From Faecalibacterium sp. UBA1762 (GTDB lineage Bacteria; Bacillota; Clostridia; Oscillospirales; Ruminococcaceae): a stretch of 64,000 nucleotides of DNA. Position numbers and translations under genes: made by a program. The DNA is taken from assembly GCA_002314755.1 (NCBI GenBank), contig DCHC01000016.1, forward strand, positions 20,724 to 84,723, read 5' to 3'. Below are positions 49,870 through 59,800 of this stretch, piece after piece. The stretch's first letter is position 1. Every line of letters starts with the position of its first letter. The notes beneath the pieces are model-generated. The model ran no database searches, was not told where the DNA came from, and saw only the letters and a list, made by a program, of their open reading frames with translations.

Positions 49870-50989
49870 AGGGCGCCTCCTTCAGTTCCTGTGCCAGCTC
49901 TTCCACCAGCCCAGTCTGTGCTTCATCCGGCATAGCGTCATTGTTCTGCAACCGGAAGAAATCACAGAACAGCTCCACGACCGTTTTGTTTTCTATGCTT
50001 TCCTGTGCACAAACAGAGATATCCTGTTTGGTTTTACTATTTTCTACCGTGAACAAAACCATGTTGGGAAAATTGACCGACAGGGTCACCCGCGCGTCCG
50101 GCGGAACAATCTCGTCATGAACCGTAATATGCAGGTAATCCTCGGAATAAGGCAGCTCCATCAGTTCATCCAGCAAGCCTTCTATATTGCGCACATCGTG
50201 TGGCAGCTGCAGTGGAATCTGTTCTATTTGTAGATGGCCTTTTTCCCCCAGCTCCACCAAGGTGACGCTTTTTTTGTGGGTAGCCTCGGAGAGAGAATAT
50301 TTCGCAATGGATCCAGCATACCGCAATGTATCCCTTCCAACCCGCTGCGGTTTGTGAATATGCCCCAGCGCCACATAGTCAAACCCGTCAAAGATACGGC
50401 CGTCCACATTATCCAGACCGCCTACCGAGCTTTCTTCCTCCCCTGTCAGCTCCGCGCCCGTCACATACTGATGTGCCAGCAATACATTGCGCTTGGTGGT
50501 ATCCGGCTCGGAATGCCGGATCACCGTTTCGATGGCGTCGGTATAGTTCTCGATTTTTTCCTCCGGGTAGATTCTGCGCACCTGTCCCGGACGAATAAAG
50601 GGCAACAAATGTACCGTCACTTCGCCAAAGGCATCGGTTAGGGTAAACCGCTGCAGTACGCCGGAAAACTGTTCGGATACAAAAACCCCCGCCCCGCGGA
50701 TCAGGTCGGAAAAATAGGAGATTCTCTGGTCCGAATCGTGATTACCGCTGATGGCATATACCCGAATACCGCTGCCGACAAGCGCCGTCAAAAAGCGGTT
50801 GTAAACGGTCATTGCCTCGCTTTGCGGGGTCGCCCGCTGGTAGATATCCCCGGCAATCAGCACCGCGTCCACCTGTTGCCGCTGTGCAATTGTGACAATC
50901 TGCTCCAGCAGGATAACCTGATCGGGCAGCAGAGAGATATCCCGCAGCTTTTTGCCGATATGTAAATCCGCAATGTGTAATAATTTCAT
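49856..50989 (-). CDS. sbcD: exonuclease SbcD (Mre11-like nuclease)
   Basis: About 377 residues. The calcineurin-type phosphoesterase motifs are complete: DLHIGKKL, AGDIYQRATP, SGNHDSDQRISYFS, and ALGHIHKPQ. It is the manganese-dependent nuclease partner of SbcC. The ATG at 50989 begins KLLHIADLHIG, the natural N-terminus; the frame to 51022 adds an unlikely basic extension. The SD is poor (AGGG nine bases before). Confidence 0.95.
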   Translation of the reverse strand: MKLLHIADLHIGKKLRDISLLPDQVILLEQIVTIAQRQQVDAVLIAGDIYQRATPQSEAMTVYNRFLTALVGSGIRVYAISGNHDSDQRISYFSDLIRGAGVFVSEQFSGVLQRFTLTDAFGEVTVHLLPFIRPGQVRRIYPEEKIENYTDAIETVIRHSEPDTTKRNVLLAHQYVTGAELTGEEESSVGGLDNVDGRIFDGFDYVALGHIHKPQRVGRDTLRYAGSIAKYSLSEATHKKSVTLVELGEKGHLQIEQIPLQLPHDVRNIEGLLDELMELPYSEDYLHITVHDEIVPPDARVTLSVNFPNMVLFTVENSKTKQDISVCAQESIENKTVVELFCDFFRLQNNDAMPDEAQTGLVEELAQELKEAPYEAD

Positions 50990-51056
50990 GCTTATGACCC
51001 TACCTTTCCCGGAACCGTACATTGGTTTTGCAAATCTGGCTCATCCGGCTTATCCC

Positions 51057-51085
51057 ATTATACCATACTGTGGTTTGCGATAAAA
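51057..51085 (-). promoter_or_regulatory. sbcDC promoter, extended -10 type
   Basis: TGG-TATAAT on the minus strand, an extended -10 (TGN before TATAAT), with only TTTTAT at the -35 position. About 70 bp before sbcD. Confidence 0.55.
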
Positions 51086-51162
51086 CGGATTTTCAAATTT
51101 TTTCCGGTAAAATACCACCCATCTCGTGCCTATCTTCTATCAGACGGAATCTGTCTGAAATC

Positions 51163-51190
51163 TTGACATTTGCCTTAAATCAGGTATACT
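51163..51190 (+). promoter_or_regulatory. promoter of the second MFS gene
   Basis: TTGACA - 16 nt - TATACT on the plus strand. CAGAC-GGAATCT-GTCTG, a 5-bp inverted repeat, lies just upstream of the -35 (51141-51157). About 100 bp of leader precedes the ATG. With the sbcDC promoter it fills the 302-bp gene-free stretch 50990-51291. Confidence 0.7.
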
Positions 51191-51291
51191 ATGTAAGACA
51201 CACGCGTCGCGTAAACGACTGTACCGTACGCCGCGTGCCTTGCCCTGTGTTCGGGCAGTTCTATTACCTAAAACCGGAGGTCATTTTTTCT

Positions 51292-52593
51292 ATGCTTCCC
51301 ATCCTGTTAAAAAATAGCAATAATCCGGCAGCCCGTACCCGCGTTGTATACCCTATTGAAGCAGCGGTGGATTACTTTATCAGCCTGACTGTCACCGGGG
51401 CTTTTCTGACGATCCTGATCAAACAGATGGGTGTGTCGGATTCTCTGAACGGCATCATCTCCTCGCTGGTCACCGTTTCTGCAACCATTCAGATATTTAC
51501 TGCCAGCTTTATGGGTAAGCGCCGCAGTGTGCGCAGAACCTCACTTTTTCTGCAAATTGCGCAGCATCTATTATATGCCCTGCTCTATCTGCTGCCGTTC
51601 TTCCGGCTGGGGGCCGGGGTGCAGGTGGTACTGTTTACCGTTATCTACCTGGCGGCAGCGTGCCTGTGCTCTATGGTCAGCTCTGCCAAATTCAGCTGGC
51701 TGAATTCCTTTGTAGAACCCGGTCAGCGTGGCATCTATTCTGCCCGTAAAGAGATGATTTCCCTGATCTCCGGCATCATTTACAATTATATTATGAGCCG
51801 GGTTCTGGACCATTACGCCGAGGTCGGCGAACTGAATACCGGCTTTTTGATCTGTGCCGTCTCCATTCTGGTACTGATGGTCATTCATATCGTTCTGATG
51901 CTGTTGACCGCTGATGCCCCCCAGATCATGCAGGATTTAAAAAACAGTCCCTCTTTAGGCAGCACCCTGAAAATCAACTTTTCCAATCCGGTCTTCCGTA
52001 AGCTACTGCTCGTCACCTGCGGGTGGAATTTCTTTTGCTATCTGTCCATCTCCTACTACAGCGTATATATGATCAGTGATATCGGTGTCACGGTCACCTT
52101 TATTGCCATCGCCGGTATCGTTTCCAGTTTGGTGCGCACCGTATTCAGCCCGAGATTAGGGAAATATGCCGATAAAAACGGCTTCGCCAGTGCTTTGCAG
52201 CTTGGTTTTCTCATTGCCGGCGTCTCCAATATCTGCATGACCCTCTGTTGCCCCGGTGTTCTGGCTAAGCCCATGTACATTCTGTATGTCTCTATCCACG
52301 CGCTTTCCATGGGTACACTGAACAGCAGTCTGCTGAATATTCTGTTTCAATATATTCCGAAAAAAGACTGCATGGGCGCGATGGGTCTGTATTCCGCCAT
52401 CGGCGGTCTAATCGGGTTCGGCGGCTCTTTACTGGGCGGCTGGATTCTGGCAACCGTACAGGCAAACGGCAACCGGGTAATGGGGCTGCCGCTCTACGGT
52501 CAGCAGCTGCTGAGCGTATTGACCGTGGCCGGTCTTGTGCTGCTGGTCATCTATATGCGCAAGGTCATTGCCAAACTGCCCCGCTTGGAATAA
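51292..52593 (+). CDS. MFS transporter (paralogue of the one at 10419-11732)
   Basis: 433 residues and about 12 membrane helices. It aligns with the first MFS protein along the full length: MGVSDSLNGIISS, FTASFMGKRRSVRRT, FSWLNSFVEPGQRGIYSARK, MGAMGLYSAIGGLIGFGGSL, and the identical type of end KVIAKLPRLE. The ATG at 51292 has CGGAGG eleven bases upstream and matches the paralogue's N-terminus; the longer frame to 51022 is not needed. Unlike its twin it is alone, with its own promoter and terminator. Substrate unknown. Confidence 0.88.
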   Translation: MLPILLKNSNNPAARTRVVYPIEAAVDYFISLTVTGAFLTILIKQMGVSDSLNGIISSLVTVSATIQIFTASFMGKRRSVRRTSLFLQIAQHLLYALLYLLPFFRLGAGVQVVLFTVIYLAAACLCSMVSSAKFSWLNSFVEPGQRGIYSARKEMISLISGIIYNYIMSRVLDHYAEVGELNTGFLICAVSILVLMVIHIVLMLLTADAPQIMQDLKNSPSLGSTLKINFSNPVFRKLLLVTCGWNFFCYLSISYYSVYMISDIGVTVTFIAIAGIVSSLVRTVFSPRLGKYADKNGFASALQLGFLIAGVSNICMTLCCPGVLAKPMYILYVSIHALSMGTLNSSLLNILFQYIPKKDCMGAMGLYSAIGGLIGFGGSLLGGWILATVQANGNRVMGLPLYGQQLLSVLTVAGLVLLVIYMRKVIAKLPRLE

Positions 52594-52632
52594 CCCTTCT
52601 CCCTCTGTGTCCAACCAAATACCGCCTAAGAG

Positions 52633-52670
52633 AAAGCCGCACCGTATTCAAAATTCGGTGCGGCTTTTTT
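52633..52670. terminator. terminator between the MFS gene and GNAT gene
   Basis: AAGCCGCACCG and CGGTGCGGCTT form a perfect stem over an 11-nt loop and are followed by T6 on the plus strand; usable in both directions. Confidence 0.9.
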
Positions 52671-52717
52671 AGCAGTGAACCGTCCAACCAAACTCTGCAG
52701 TCCGGATAAACCGTCTT

Positions 52718-53194
52718 TCACCGTTCCTCAATCCTTTTTAAAAACACATCGCTGTTTTCTTCATAGCTGTAGCCCGCCGCAAGCAGGGTCCTGCGGGAGG
52801 GGATATTTTCCTTTTCCGGCTGAACAATAATCTGCCTTGCGCCGGGCTCACGTAGGATTTCCTTTTCCAGCGCGGCAATCATCTGCCCTGCCAGCTGCCT
52901 GCCCAAATATGCCGGTTCGCCGATCAGATAATCCACGCTGAATGTACCGGCAGCATCCCTGTTTCCGTACCATTTCTCTCCGCCCAAGGCGTAGTCATAA
53001 TACTGACAAAAGCCCATATCCACCCCGTCATGCTGTACGATATAATGGCGGATAAAAGCGTAAAGATCTTCTCTGCGGGTTACCTCCTCCAGCCACGCCG
53101 CAGGGTCTTTGAACCACCTTTTCACATAATCCTGCTGCAGCCAGCGGGCAAACAGAGGCAGATCCTTATCGGTAAATTCTCTCAGTGTGGTCAT
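52718..53194 (-). CDS. GNAT acetyltransferase, AAC(6')-like
   Basis: 158 residues. TLREFTDKDLPLFARWLQQDYVKRWF and the acetyl-CoA part EPAYLGRQLAGQMIAALEKEI, then QPEKENIPSRRTLLAAGY, follow the pattern of the aminoglycoside 6'-acetyltransferase/RimJ-like branch. Many such chromosomal proteins have other substrates, so no resistance is claimed. The ATG at 53194 (GGGTGA upstream) is favoured over GTG at 53203. Confidence 0.82.
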   Translation of the reverse strand: MTTLREFTDKDLPLFARWLQQDYVKRWFKDPAAWLEEVTRREDLYAFIRHYIVQHDGVDMGFCQYYDYALGGEKWYGNRDAAGTFSVDYLIGEPAYLGRQLAGQMIAALEKEILREPGARQIIVQPEKENIPSRRTLLAAGYSYEENSDVFLKRIEER

Positions 53195-53554
53195 CTCATT
53201 CACCCGTTACCATGCCTGTCCATCCTGGGGCAGACATTCCCTTTTCGGCATTCCAGACAAACTACCCAAACTTGTTTTTATCCCTTGCAATCACCGCGTG
53301 GTCCTCTGTCCCTCCGGCTTTTCTTTTCACACCAACACACCGTCTTCTTTTTTCAGCAGTATATTTCAAAATCGCAGACCTCGTTTTTGTTTTTGGTTTT
53401 TCCGTCATTGTATCCCGTTGCCCTTGCAAAAAACCGGGAAACCGGCTATAGTTATCTTGCAGGCACCCATTTCCAGCGGTAAAAGAGCCTTGCGATTTTT
53501 TCAATTATACCCATATTTTTGCAAAATTGCAATCCGAAAAAAGGATGTGATAAG
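53195..53554. other. 360-bp gene-free stretch between GNAT and lyase genes
   Basis: T-rich on the plus strand, with no open frame that looks coding. Two weak plus-strand promoter candidates are TTGCAG - 17 nt - TAAAAG (53457-53485) and TTGCGA - 18 nt - TATTTT (53490-53519). The symmetrical element TTGCAAAATTGCAA at 53519-53532 may be an operator for the lyase gene. Confidence 0.4.
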
Positions 53555-54529
53555 ATGAAAAAAACATTCCGTTACGGTGCCTACCCCACTATGATCACCC
53601 CATACAACCGGGACAACACCCTGGATATCGGCGCCGTCCGCGCCCTGGTGGACTGGTACTGGGAAAAAGGATGCGACGGCATTTTCGCGGTCTGTCAATC
53701 CAGCGAAATTCATTACCTGACCCTTGCTGAACGCGTACTGCTTGCGGAAACCGTCCGCCTGCAGGCAGATCGGCTGGCTGCTGCAGAGCCCGGCCGCGCC
53801 CCTTTGACCGTTGTCGCCTCCGGCCATATCAGCGACCGGTTTGCCGACCAGGTTACCGAGCTGAACGCTATTGCCGATACCGGTATAGATGCCCTGGTTC
53901 TCATCTCCAACCGGATGGATATTGAAAACACCGGCGATGCCAGCTGGATAGCTGACTGCGACAAACTGCTGGCTGCTCTGCCCCCAATGCTGCCCTTGGG
54001 CGTTTACGAATGTCCCAAGCCCTATAAACGCCTTTTAACCGAGGAGATGCTGCAGTATCTTGTCGGTACCGGCCGGTTTGCTTTTATCAAAGATACCTGT
54101 TGCAGCGCACCGCAAATTGCCCAGCGCATTTTGGCCATTGACAGCACCCCAACCCCGGCTGACGGCTACAAACCGGCGTTGTTTAACGCCAATGCCCAAA
54201 CCCTGCTGCCCAGCCTGCGCAGCGGCGCTATGGGGTATTGCGGCATTATGGCAAACTTTCACCCGGACCTTTACGCCTGGCTATGTAAAAACGATACTGC
54301 TCAGCCCCAAAAATCCGAATTGATCGCCACCTTTCTGGGCACCGCCGCCTTTATCGAGTGCGGTCTTGCCTATCCTTGTGTGGCTAAATATCATCTGAAC
54401 CGATCCGGAGTAAAAATGACGTCTCTTTCCCGCAGCTGCGATGAGTCAAAGATGACCGACTATGATTTTCTGTGCATTGACAACATGGAAAAGCTTGCCG
54501 CACATTTTCGTCAGCTGATTGCGGAATAA
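53555..54529 (+). CDS. DapA/NanA-family (dihydrodipicolinate synthase-like) lyase
   Basis: 324 residues, slightly longer than DapA. The aldolase barrel opens GAYPTMITPYNRDNTLDIGA; the substrate loop is FAVCQSSEIHYLTLAERV; a tyrosine lies in LGVYECPKPYKR and the Schiff-base lysine in FAFIKDTCCSAP. DapA motifs for lysine synthesis are not well kept. The sialidase-like gene 41 nt downstream favours a sugar-acid or N-acetylneuraminate-type lyase. AAGGATGTGA precedes the ATG at 53555. Confidence 0.85.
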   Translation: MKKTFRYGAYPTMITPYNRDNTLDIGAVRALVDWYWEKGCDGIFAVCQSSEIHYLTLAERVLLAETVRLQADRLAAAEPGRAPLTVVASGHISDRFADQVTELNAIADTGIDALVLISNRMDIENTGDASWIADCDKLLAALPPMLPLGVYECPKPYKRLLTEEMLQYLVGTGRFAFIKDTCCSAPQIAQRILAIDSTPTPADGYKPALFNANAQTLLPSLRSGAMGYCGIMANFHPDLYAWLCKNDTAQPQKSELIATFLGTAAFIECGLAYPCVAKYHLNRSGVKMTSLSRSCDESKMTDYDFLCIDNMEKLAAHFRQLIAE

Positions 54530-54570
54530 CGCAGTCTGAACCCTACGGTGTTTTGTAAAAGGAGTCTGCT

Positions 54571-55677
54571 ATGATCAACAACCTTTCTGAAAAGCCCTAC
54601 CAAAAGTTGTCCCAGGTACAGGTGCAGCGTCTCTTTACCCCGGACCCACAACACAACTACAGCCACCATGCTTTTCTGACCGTTTTTAACGGAAAACTAT
54701 ATGCCATCTGGTCCGGCGGCTTTCACAATGAGGATGACTGCGGCCAGCGGGTGATGTTTGCATACACAGCGGATTCTGTCCACTGGAGCGAACCCCGTGT
54801 GCTGGTAAGTCCCGCAGAACTGGGCAATGAGCATGCCGTACTGACCGCTGCCGGTTTTTATCAGGAGAACGGCACCCTGTGCATCTATTTTGGCTATTTT
54901 GAGTATCTGCCCGAAAGCCTGGTGGAGGGTCACCGTCCCAACGGAGATATTGCCCATTGCAACACCCGGTGTTATTATTTAACCACCTGGGATTTTGTCA
55001 CCTTTACCCCGCCGCAAACGTTAAACCTGTCCATGGTTTTTAACCATGCGCCCCGGAAAATCAAAAGCGGCAGGCTGATTGCCTGCGGCGGCATCCTGTT
55101 CCCCTATAGCGATGACCCTTCCGGCTACGGGTCCTTTACCCACACCGGTATCTACGGTGAAGCCTTCGGGGAGGGGCAGCCGGTGGATGACTCCGCCTCC
55201 TTACACACCGTCACCGCCTTTTACGGTTGGCCGGGGCTGATCTGCGAGGGTTCTTTTTTTCAGACCGATGACAGCGTCCTGCATATGATGCTGCGCAGCA
55301 ATACCGAAAGGCTGTGGTGTACCGAAAGTCGAGATGACGGCGCAAGCTGGTGTCCGCCATTTCCCACTGATTTTTCGGATTGCGGCAGTAAGTTTCATTT
55401 TTCCCGTCTGCCGGACAGCCGCTTTTATGCCGTCAGTGACAGTGTACCCGGTTCTAACCGCTGCCCGCTGACGGTCTGCCTTTCCGAGGATGGAGAAAAC
55501 TTTTCCCGGAGATATATCCTGCGGGACCAGCCCCAGACCCCGCTGTTTCCTGGCATGTTCAAGGGCGGCCTGTACGCATATCCCCACAGCGTCGTATGGG
55601 ACGGGTGGTTATATGTCATCTATTCCGTCAACAAAGAAGGGGTAGAGGTCTGTCGGGTTCCCTTGGCCGAGCTTTGA
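54571..55677 (+). CDS. sialidase-like beta-propeller protein
   Basis: 368 residues, no signal peptide. Blade-like repeats include FNGKLYAIWSGG, FAYTADSVHWSEP, YLTTWDFVTFTPP and the Asp-box-like SRDDGASWCPP near residue 252. AAAAGGAG lies before the ATG. It looks like an intracellular exo-sialidase-type or a related (BNR repeat) hydrolase, co-transcribed with the lyase. Whether the arginine triad of true sialidases is kept cannot be settled by eye, so a substrate is not claimed. Confidence 0.7.
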   Translation: MINNLSEKPYQKLSQVQVQRLFTPDPQHNYSHHAFLTVFNGKLYAIWSGGFHNEDDCGQRVMFAYTADSVHWSEPRVLVSPAELGNEHAVLTAAGFYQENGTLCIYFGYFEYLPESLVEGHRPNGDIAHCNTRCYYLTTWDFVTFTPPQTLNLSMVFNHAPRKIKSGRLIACGGILFPYSDDPSGYGSFTHTGIYGEAFGEGQPVDDSASLHTVTAFYGWPGLICEGSFFQTDDSVLHMMLRSNTERLWCTESRDDGASWCPPFPTDFSDCGSKFHFSRLPDSRFYAVSDSVPGSNRCPLTVCLSEDGENFSRRYILRDQPQTPLFPGMFKGGLYAYPHSVVWDGWLYVIYSVNKEGVEVCRVPLAEL

Positions 55678-55733
55678 GCGAAGCTCCGATTTTCTCCACC
55701 TGCTGAAATAGCCGCTTTTAAAAACTGCAAAAT

Positions 55734-55769
55734 AAAAAGGAACTACCCGTGAGAGTAGTTCCTTTTTTT
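55734..55769. terminator. bidirectional terminator between the propeller gene and tRNA-Leu
   Basis: AAAAAGGAACTAC and GTAGTTCCTTTTT are perfect arms around CCGTGAGA; T-runs occur on both sides. Confidence 0.93.
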
Positions 55770-55771
55770 GC

Positions 55772-55858
55772 TGGTGCCGCTGACCGGGCTTGAACCGGTA
55801 CGGTGTTTCCACCGAGGGATTTTAAGTCCCTTGTGTCTGCCAATTCCACCACAGCGGC
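55772..55858 (-). tRNA. tRNA-Leu (anticodon TAA)
   Basis: 87 nt with long variable arm and encoded CCA. Acceptor GCCGCTG pairs fully with CAGCGGC; anticodon loop CTTAAAA gives TAA; T-loop TTCAAGC type. Confidence 0.96.
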
Positions 55859-55873
55859 ATTTTCAGCATATTT

Positions 55874-55902
55874 ATTTTACCCTTTTTGACCCGTTTTGTC
55901 AA
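55874..55902 (-). promoter_or_regulatory. tRNA-Leu promoter
   Basis: TTGACA - 17 nt - TAAAAT on the minus strand, ending 16 bp before the tRNA. Confidence 0.8.
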
Positions 55903-56008
55903 GCCAAAACCGCGTTTCGTTGTCGCCTTGCTCTCATTTTTTTGCCGCCCGTAGCCTTTTCTAACCGCTTTTCCCTGTCGAAAGGCTATATTCCGGTCCC
56001 TTTTCCAC

Positions 56009-56037
56009 TTGCAATACAAAGGGTTTTAATCTAAAAT
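56009..56037 (+). promoter_or_regulatory. pth promoter
   Basis: TTGCAA - 17 nt - TAAAAT on the plus strand, about 50 bp before the pth ATG. Confidence 0.6.
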
Positions 56038-56085
56038 AGTATATTGGAATTTTATGCTGAAAACAAGGAAAGGATATCTTTTAAA

Positions 56086-56691
56086 ATGCTATTTGCCAAA
56101 CAGGAAAACGGGGTGCAATGGCTGGTTGTCGGTCTGGGCAACCCCGGCAAAGAATATGAAAATACCCGTCACAACATCGGCTGGCAGGCGCTGGACGCCA
56201 CCGCAAAGGCCTGGGGCGGAAATATCACCCGCAGCAGGTTCAATGCGCTGGTGGATACCGTAACCGTACACGGTCAAAAGGTTATGCTGATGAAGCCCCA
56301 GACCTTTATGAATCTTTCCGGTGAGGCGGTCGGACCGGCAGCGGCTTATTATAAAATACCGCAGCAGCATGTCATTTTACTTTCGGATGATATCAACCTT
56401 GCTCCGGGCGTGCTGCGCATCCGCAAAAGCGGCAGTGCAGGCGGACACAACGGCTTAAAAAGTATCATTGCCCATCTGGGTGGGCAGGATTTTCCCCGGG
56501 TGCGCATTGGCGTAGGGGAAAAGCCCTGTCCGGAATACGATCTTGCCGCCTGGGTACTTGGCAAATTTTCGCCCGGCGACGGAAAGATCATTGAAAAAAG
56601 AATGCTGGATGTAGTGGCTGCGCTGGAGCTGATTCTTGACGGCAAACCGGACGAAGCCATCAGCAAATACAACGGCGCCGTCAAGGGGTAA
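56086..56691 (+). CDS. pth: peptidyl-tRNA hydrolase
   Basis: 201 residues. GLGNPGKEYENTRHNIGW carries the catalytic histidine; then KPQTFMNLSGEAV, LSDDINLAPGVLRIRKSGSA and GGHNGLKSI complete the family signature. It frees tRNA from peptides dropped by the ribosome. The ATG at 56086 is chosen because the longer frame to 56044 has no RBS; AAGGAAAGGA lies about ten bases upstream. mfd follows, a common Firmicute pair. Confidence 0.96.
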   Translation: MLFAKQENGVQWLVVGLGNPGKEYENTRHNIGWQALDATAKAWGGNITRSRFNALVDTVTVHGQKVMLMKPQTFMNLSGEAVGPAAAYYKIPQQHVILLSDDINLAPGVLRIRKSGSAGGHNGLKSIIAHLGGQDFPRVRIGVGEKPCPEYDLAAWVLGKFSPGDGKIIEKRMLDVVAALELILDGKPDEAISKYNGAVKG

Positions 56692-56800
56692 TCTCTGATC
56701 TCCCCCTCTTTCTGATTGCCCGCCTGACCTTTTCTGCCGTATCAGACATTTTTGCCGGGTCGGGGTACACTATCTTTCATTTTTCTAAAGGAGTATCGGG

Positions 56801-59800
56801 ATGCTGACCCATTGTATCAAAGCGACTCAGGAATATCATAAGCTGCTTACCGCCATACAAAACGGACAATGCCCCACCGCCCTGTTCGGGCTGCCCCCCA
56901 CCGGCCGCGCCCAGATGATCAGCTGCCTTGCCGAGGATCTGGCCAGACCGTTTGTACTGGTCTGCCCCGGAGAAGCGGAGGCGACCCGTGCTGCGCAGGA
57001 TCTGACCGCCTTCGGTCTGTCCGCCGGCATCTGGCCTGCAAGAGATTTGGTTTTGCGCAATATTGAGGGGCATAACCATGAGTATGAATACCGCCGGCTG
57101 CAGGTTCTGGGGGATATTGTAGGTGGCCGCATCCGTATTTTATGTGCCGGGGCTGAGGGGCTGCTGCAATATACCATGCCCCGCTTTGATTTTGTCCGCA
57201 ACACCATGACCCTGCACCCCGGAGATACCGTGCCCCCTAAAGACCTGATACATAAGCTGCACGACGCAGGCTACTACCGGCGGGAGCAGGTGGACGGTCC
57301 CGGTCAGTTCAGCGTGCGGGGCGGCATTGTGGATATCTATGCCCCGGATATGGCCCAACCTGCCCGTCTGGAATATTGGGGCGATGAGATCGATAACATC
57401 CACAGCTTCGATCTGATGAGCCAACGCCGGGATAAGGAGCTGGAGAAAATCCATCTTTCCCCGGCAAGAGAAGTGCTGTTCGGCGGTGCGGAGCAGACCC
57501 TGCAATATATTACCAACGCCATACAGCACCGCACCGGTGCTATAAAAAATCGGCTGGAAAAGGCCGCGGAAGACGAGCTTAGCCAGCTGCGTACCGGGCT
57601 GATGCCCAGCTCTTTGGATAAGTTTTATGCACTGCGCTATCCCAAGCCCGCAACGGTGCTGGATTATTTTACCGATCCTGTATTGATGATTGATGAGCCG
57701 GGCGCGGTGAAGGAAACCCTGGAGGTCGCCTCCTGGCGTCAGGGCGAGGAGATCAAGGGCCTACTGGAGGAGGGGGTTCTCTGCCCCGTTCTGGCAAAAT
57801 TCAGCGGGGAGTATTCCGATCTGGTCGCCGCGGCGCAAAACGGTACGGCTGTTTTGCAGGATAACTTTACCCGCAGTCTGAATGACTACTCTCTTAAAAC
57901 ACTGATCTCGGCCAATGCCCATGCGCTGCCGGTGTGGAGCGGCACCGCCGAAAGCCTGATTGAGGATATTGCGCCCCTGATGAAGCAGGGCTATTTTTGC
58001 TGTGTTCTTGCCGGAACCGAACGCTCCTCCAATGCCCTGGCCAGAGATCTGGCCGCCGCCGGACTTGCCGCGCTTGCCACCGGCAAGGATGTACTGCCCC
58101 GCGCAAGCTTTTGTGCTGTTCTGCCCGGATATGTTTTGGGCGGTGTAGAATACCCCTTTGCCAAATTTGCCTTGTTCACCGGTCGTGCTGCCGGTCTGCA
58201 ATCGACAAAGCCGGTTTCCCGCAAACGCACAAACAGCGTTTCCAGTCTGGAGGATCTGAAGCCGGGCGAATTTGTTATCCACCAAAATCACGGCGTTGGC
58301 CGGTATGAAGGCATCAAACGGCTGGAAATTCAGGGCGTTTTTAAGGACTATTTAAAGGTCGTATATGATAAGGGCGATAGCCTATATGTTCCGGTAACCC
58401 AGCTGGATCTGCTGGGAAAATACGACACCGACGCCGAGCCCGGCAGTGTCAAGCTGGCAAAACTGGGCGGCAGCGAATGGCAGCGCGCCAAAAACAAGGC
58501 CCGTACCGCCACCGAGGAGATTGCCGGTGAGCTGGTAGAACTGTACGCCAAACGCCAAAAAAGCGCAGGTGTCGCCTTTGATCCGGACACGGAATGGCAA
58601 CGGGATTTTGAAGCCCGTTTTGAATACGACGAGACCGATGACCAGCTGCTCGCCATCAGTGAGATCAAGCGGGATATGGAAAAAGCCCGTCCCATGGACC
58701 GACTGCTATGCGGGGATGTGGGTGTAGGCAAGACCGAGGTCGCCCTGCGCGCCGTTTTTAAGTGCGTGATGAGCGGCAAGCAGGCTGCCATCTTAGCCCC
58801 CACCACCCTGCTTGCCTGGCAGCATTACCAGACCTTACTGCACCGGATGGACGGCTTCCCCATTCATGTCGGGCTACTGAATCGGTTCCGCTCCCCCGCA
58901 CAGCAAAGGCAGACCGTTGCGGATATGGCCAATGGCGTCTGCGAGGTGGTTGTTGGCACCCATCGTCTGCTTCAAAAGGATATTCGTTTCCGGGATTTGG
59001 GCCTACTGGTCATTGACGAGGAGCAGCGTTTCGGCGTGAAACACAAGGAAAAGCTGAAACAGAGCTTTGTGGGGGTGGATACCCTGACCCTTTCGGCCAC
59101 CCCCATCCCCCGTACCCTGAACATGGCCATGAACGGTATCCGGGATCTTTCCAGTATTCAGCAGCCGCCGGTAGAGCGGCAGCCCATTGAGACCTATGTA
59201 CTGGAACACGATGACAGCATTGTTATGCAGGCCCTGCGTAAGGAGCTTGCCCGCGGCGGTCAGGCATATTATCTGCACAACCGTGTGGAGACGATTTCGA
59301 CCTGTGCCAACCGGATCGCAAATGCGCTGCCAAACGCCCGTGTAGGTATTGCCCACGGTCAGATGGATGAGACGGAGCTTTCTAAAATCTGGCAGCAGTT
59401 GCTGGACAATGAGATTGATATTTTGGTCTGTACCACCCTGATAGAAACCGGGGTGGATGTGCGAAACTGTAACACCCTGATTGTCGAGGACGCCGACCGT
59501 CTGGGGCTTTCTCAGTTGTATCAGATCCGCGGCCGGGTAGGGCGCAGTGGTCGTAAAGCCTATGCCTATTTTACCTTCCGCCGCGATAAGGTACTGACCG
59601 AGGTCTCGCAAAAACGGCTGAGCGCCATTCGGGAGTTTACCAGCTTTGGCAGCGGCCTGCGCATCGCCATGCGGGATATGCAGATACGGGGCGTGGGTAA
59701 TCTGCTTGGTGCCAGCCAGCATGGTCATATTCAGGCGGTGGGCTATGACCTGTATATGAAGATGCTGAATCAGGCCCTTGCCAAAGCAAAGGGAGAGGCC

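Noticed and set aside
52718..53194. Aminoglycoside resistance determinant
   Set aside because: The GNAT pattern alone does not define the substrate; chromosomal relatives often have other roles.
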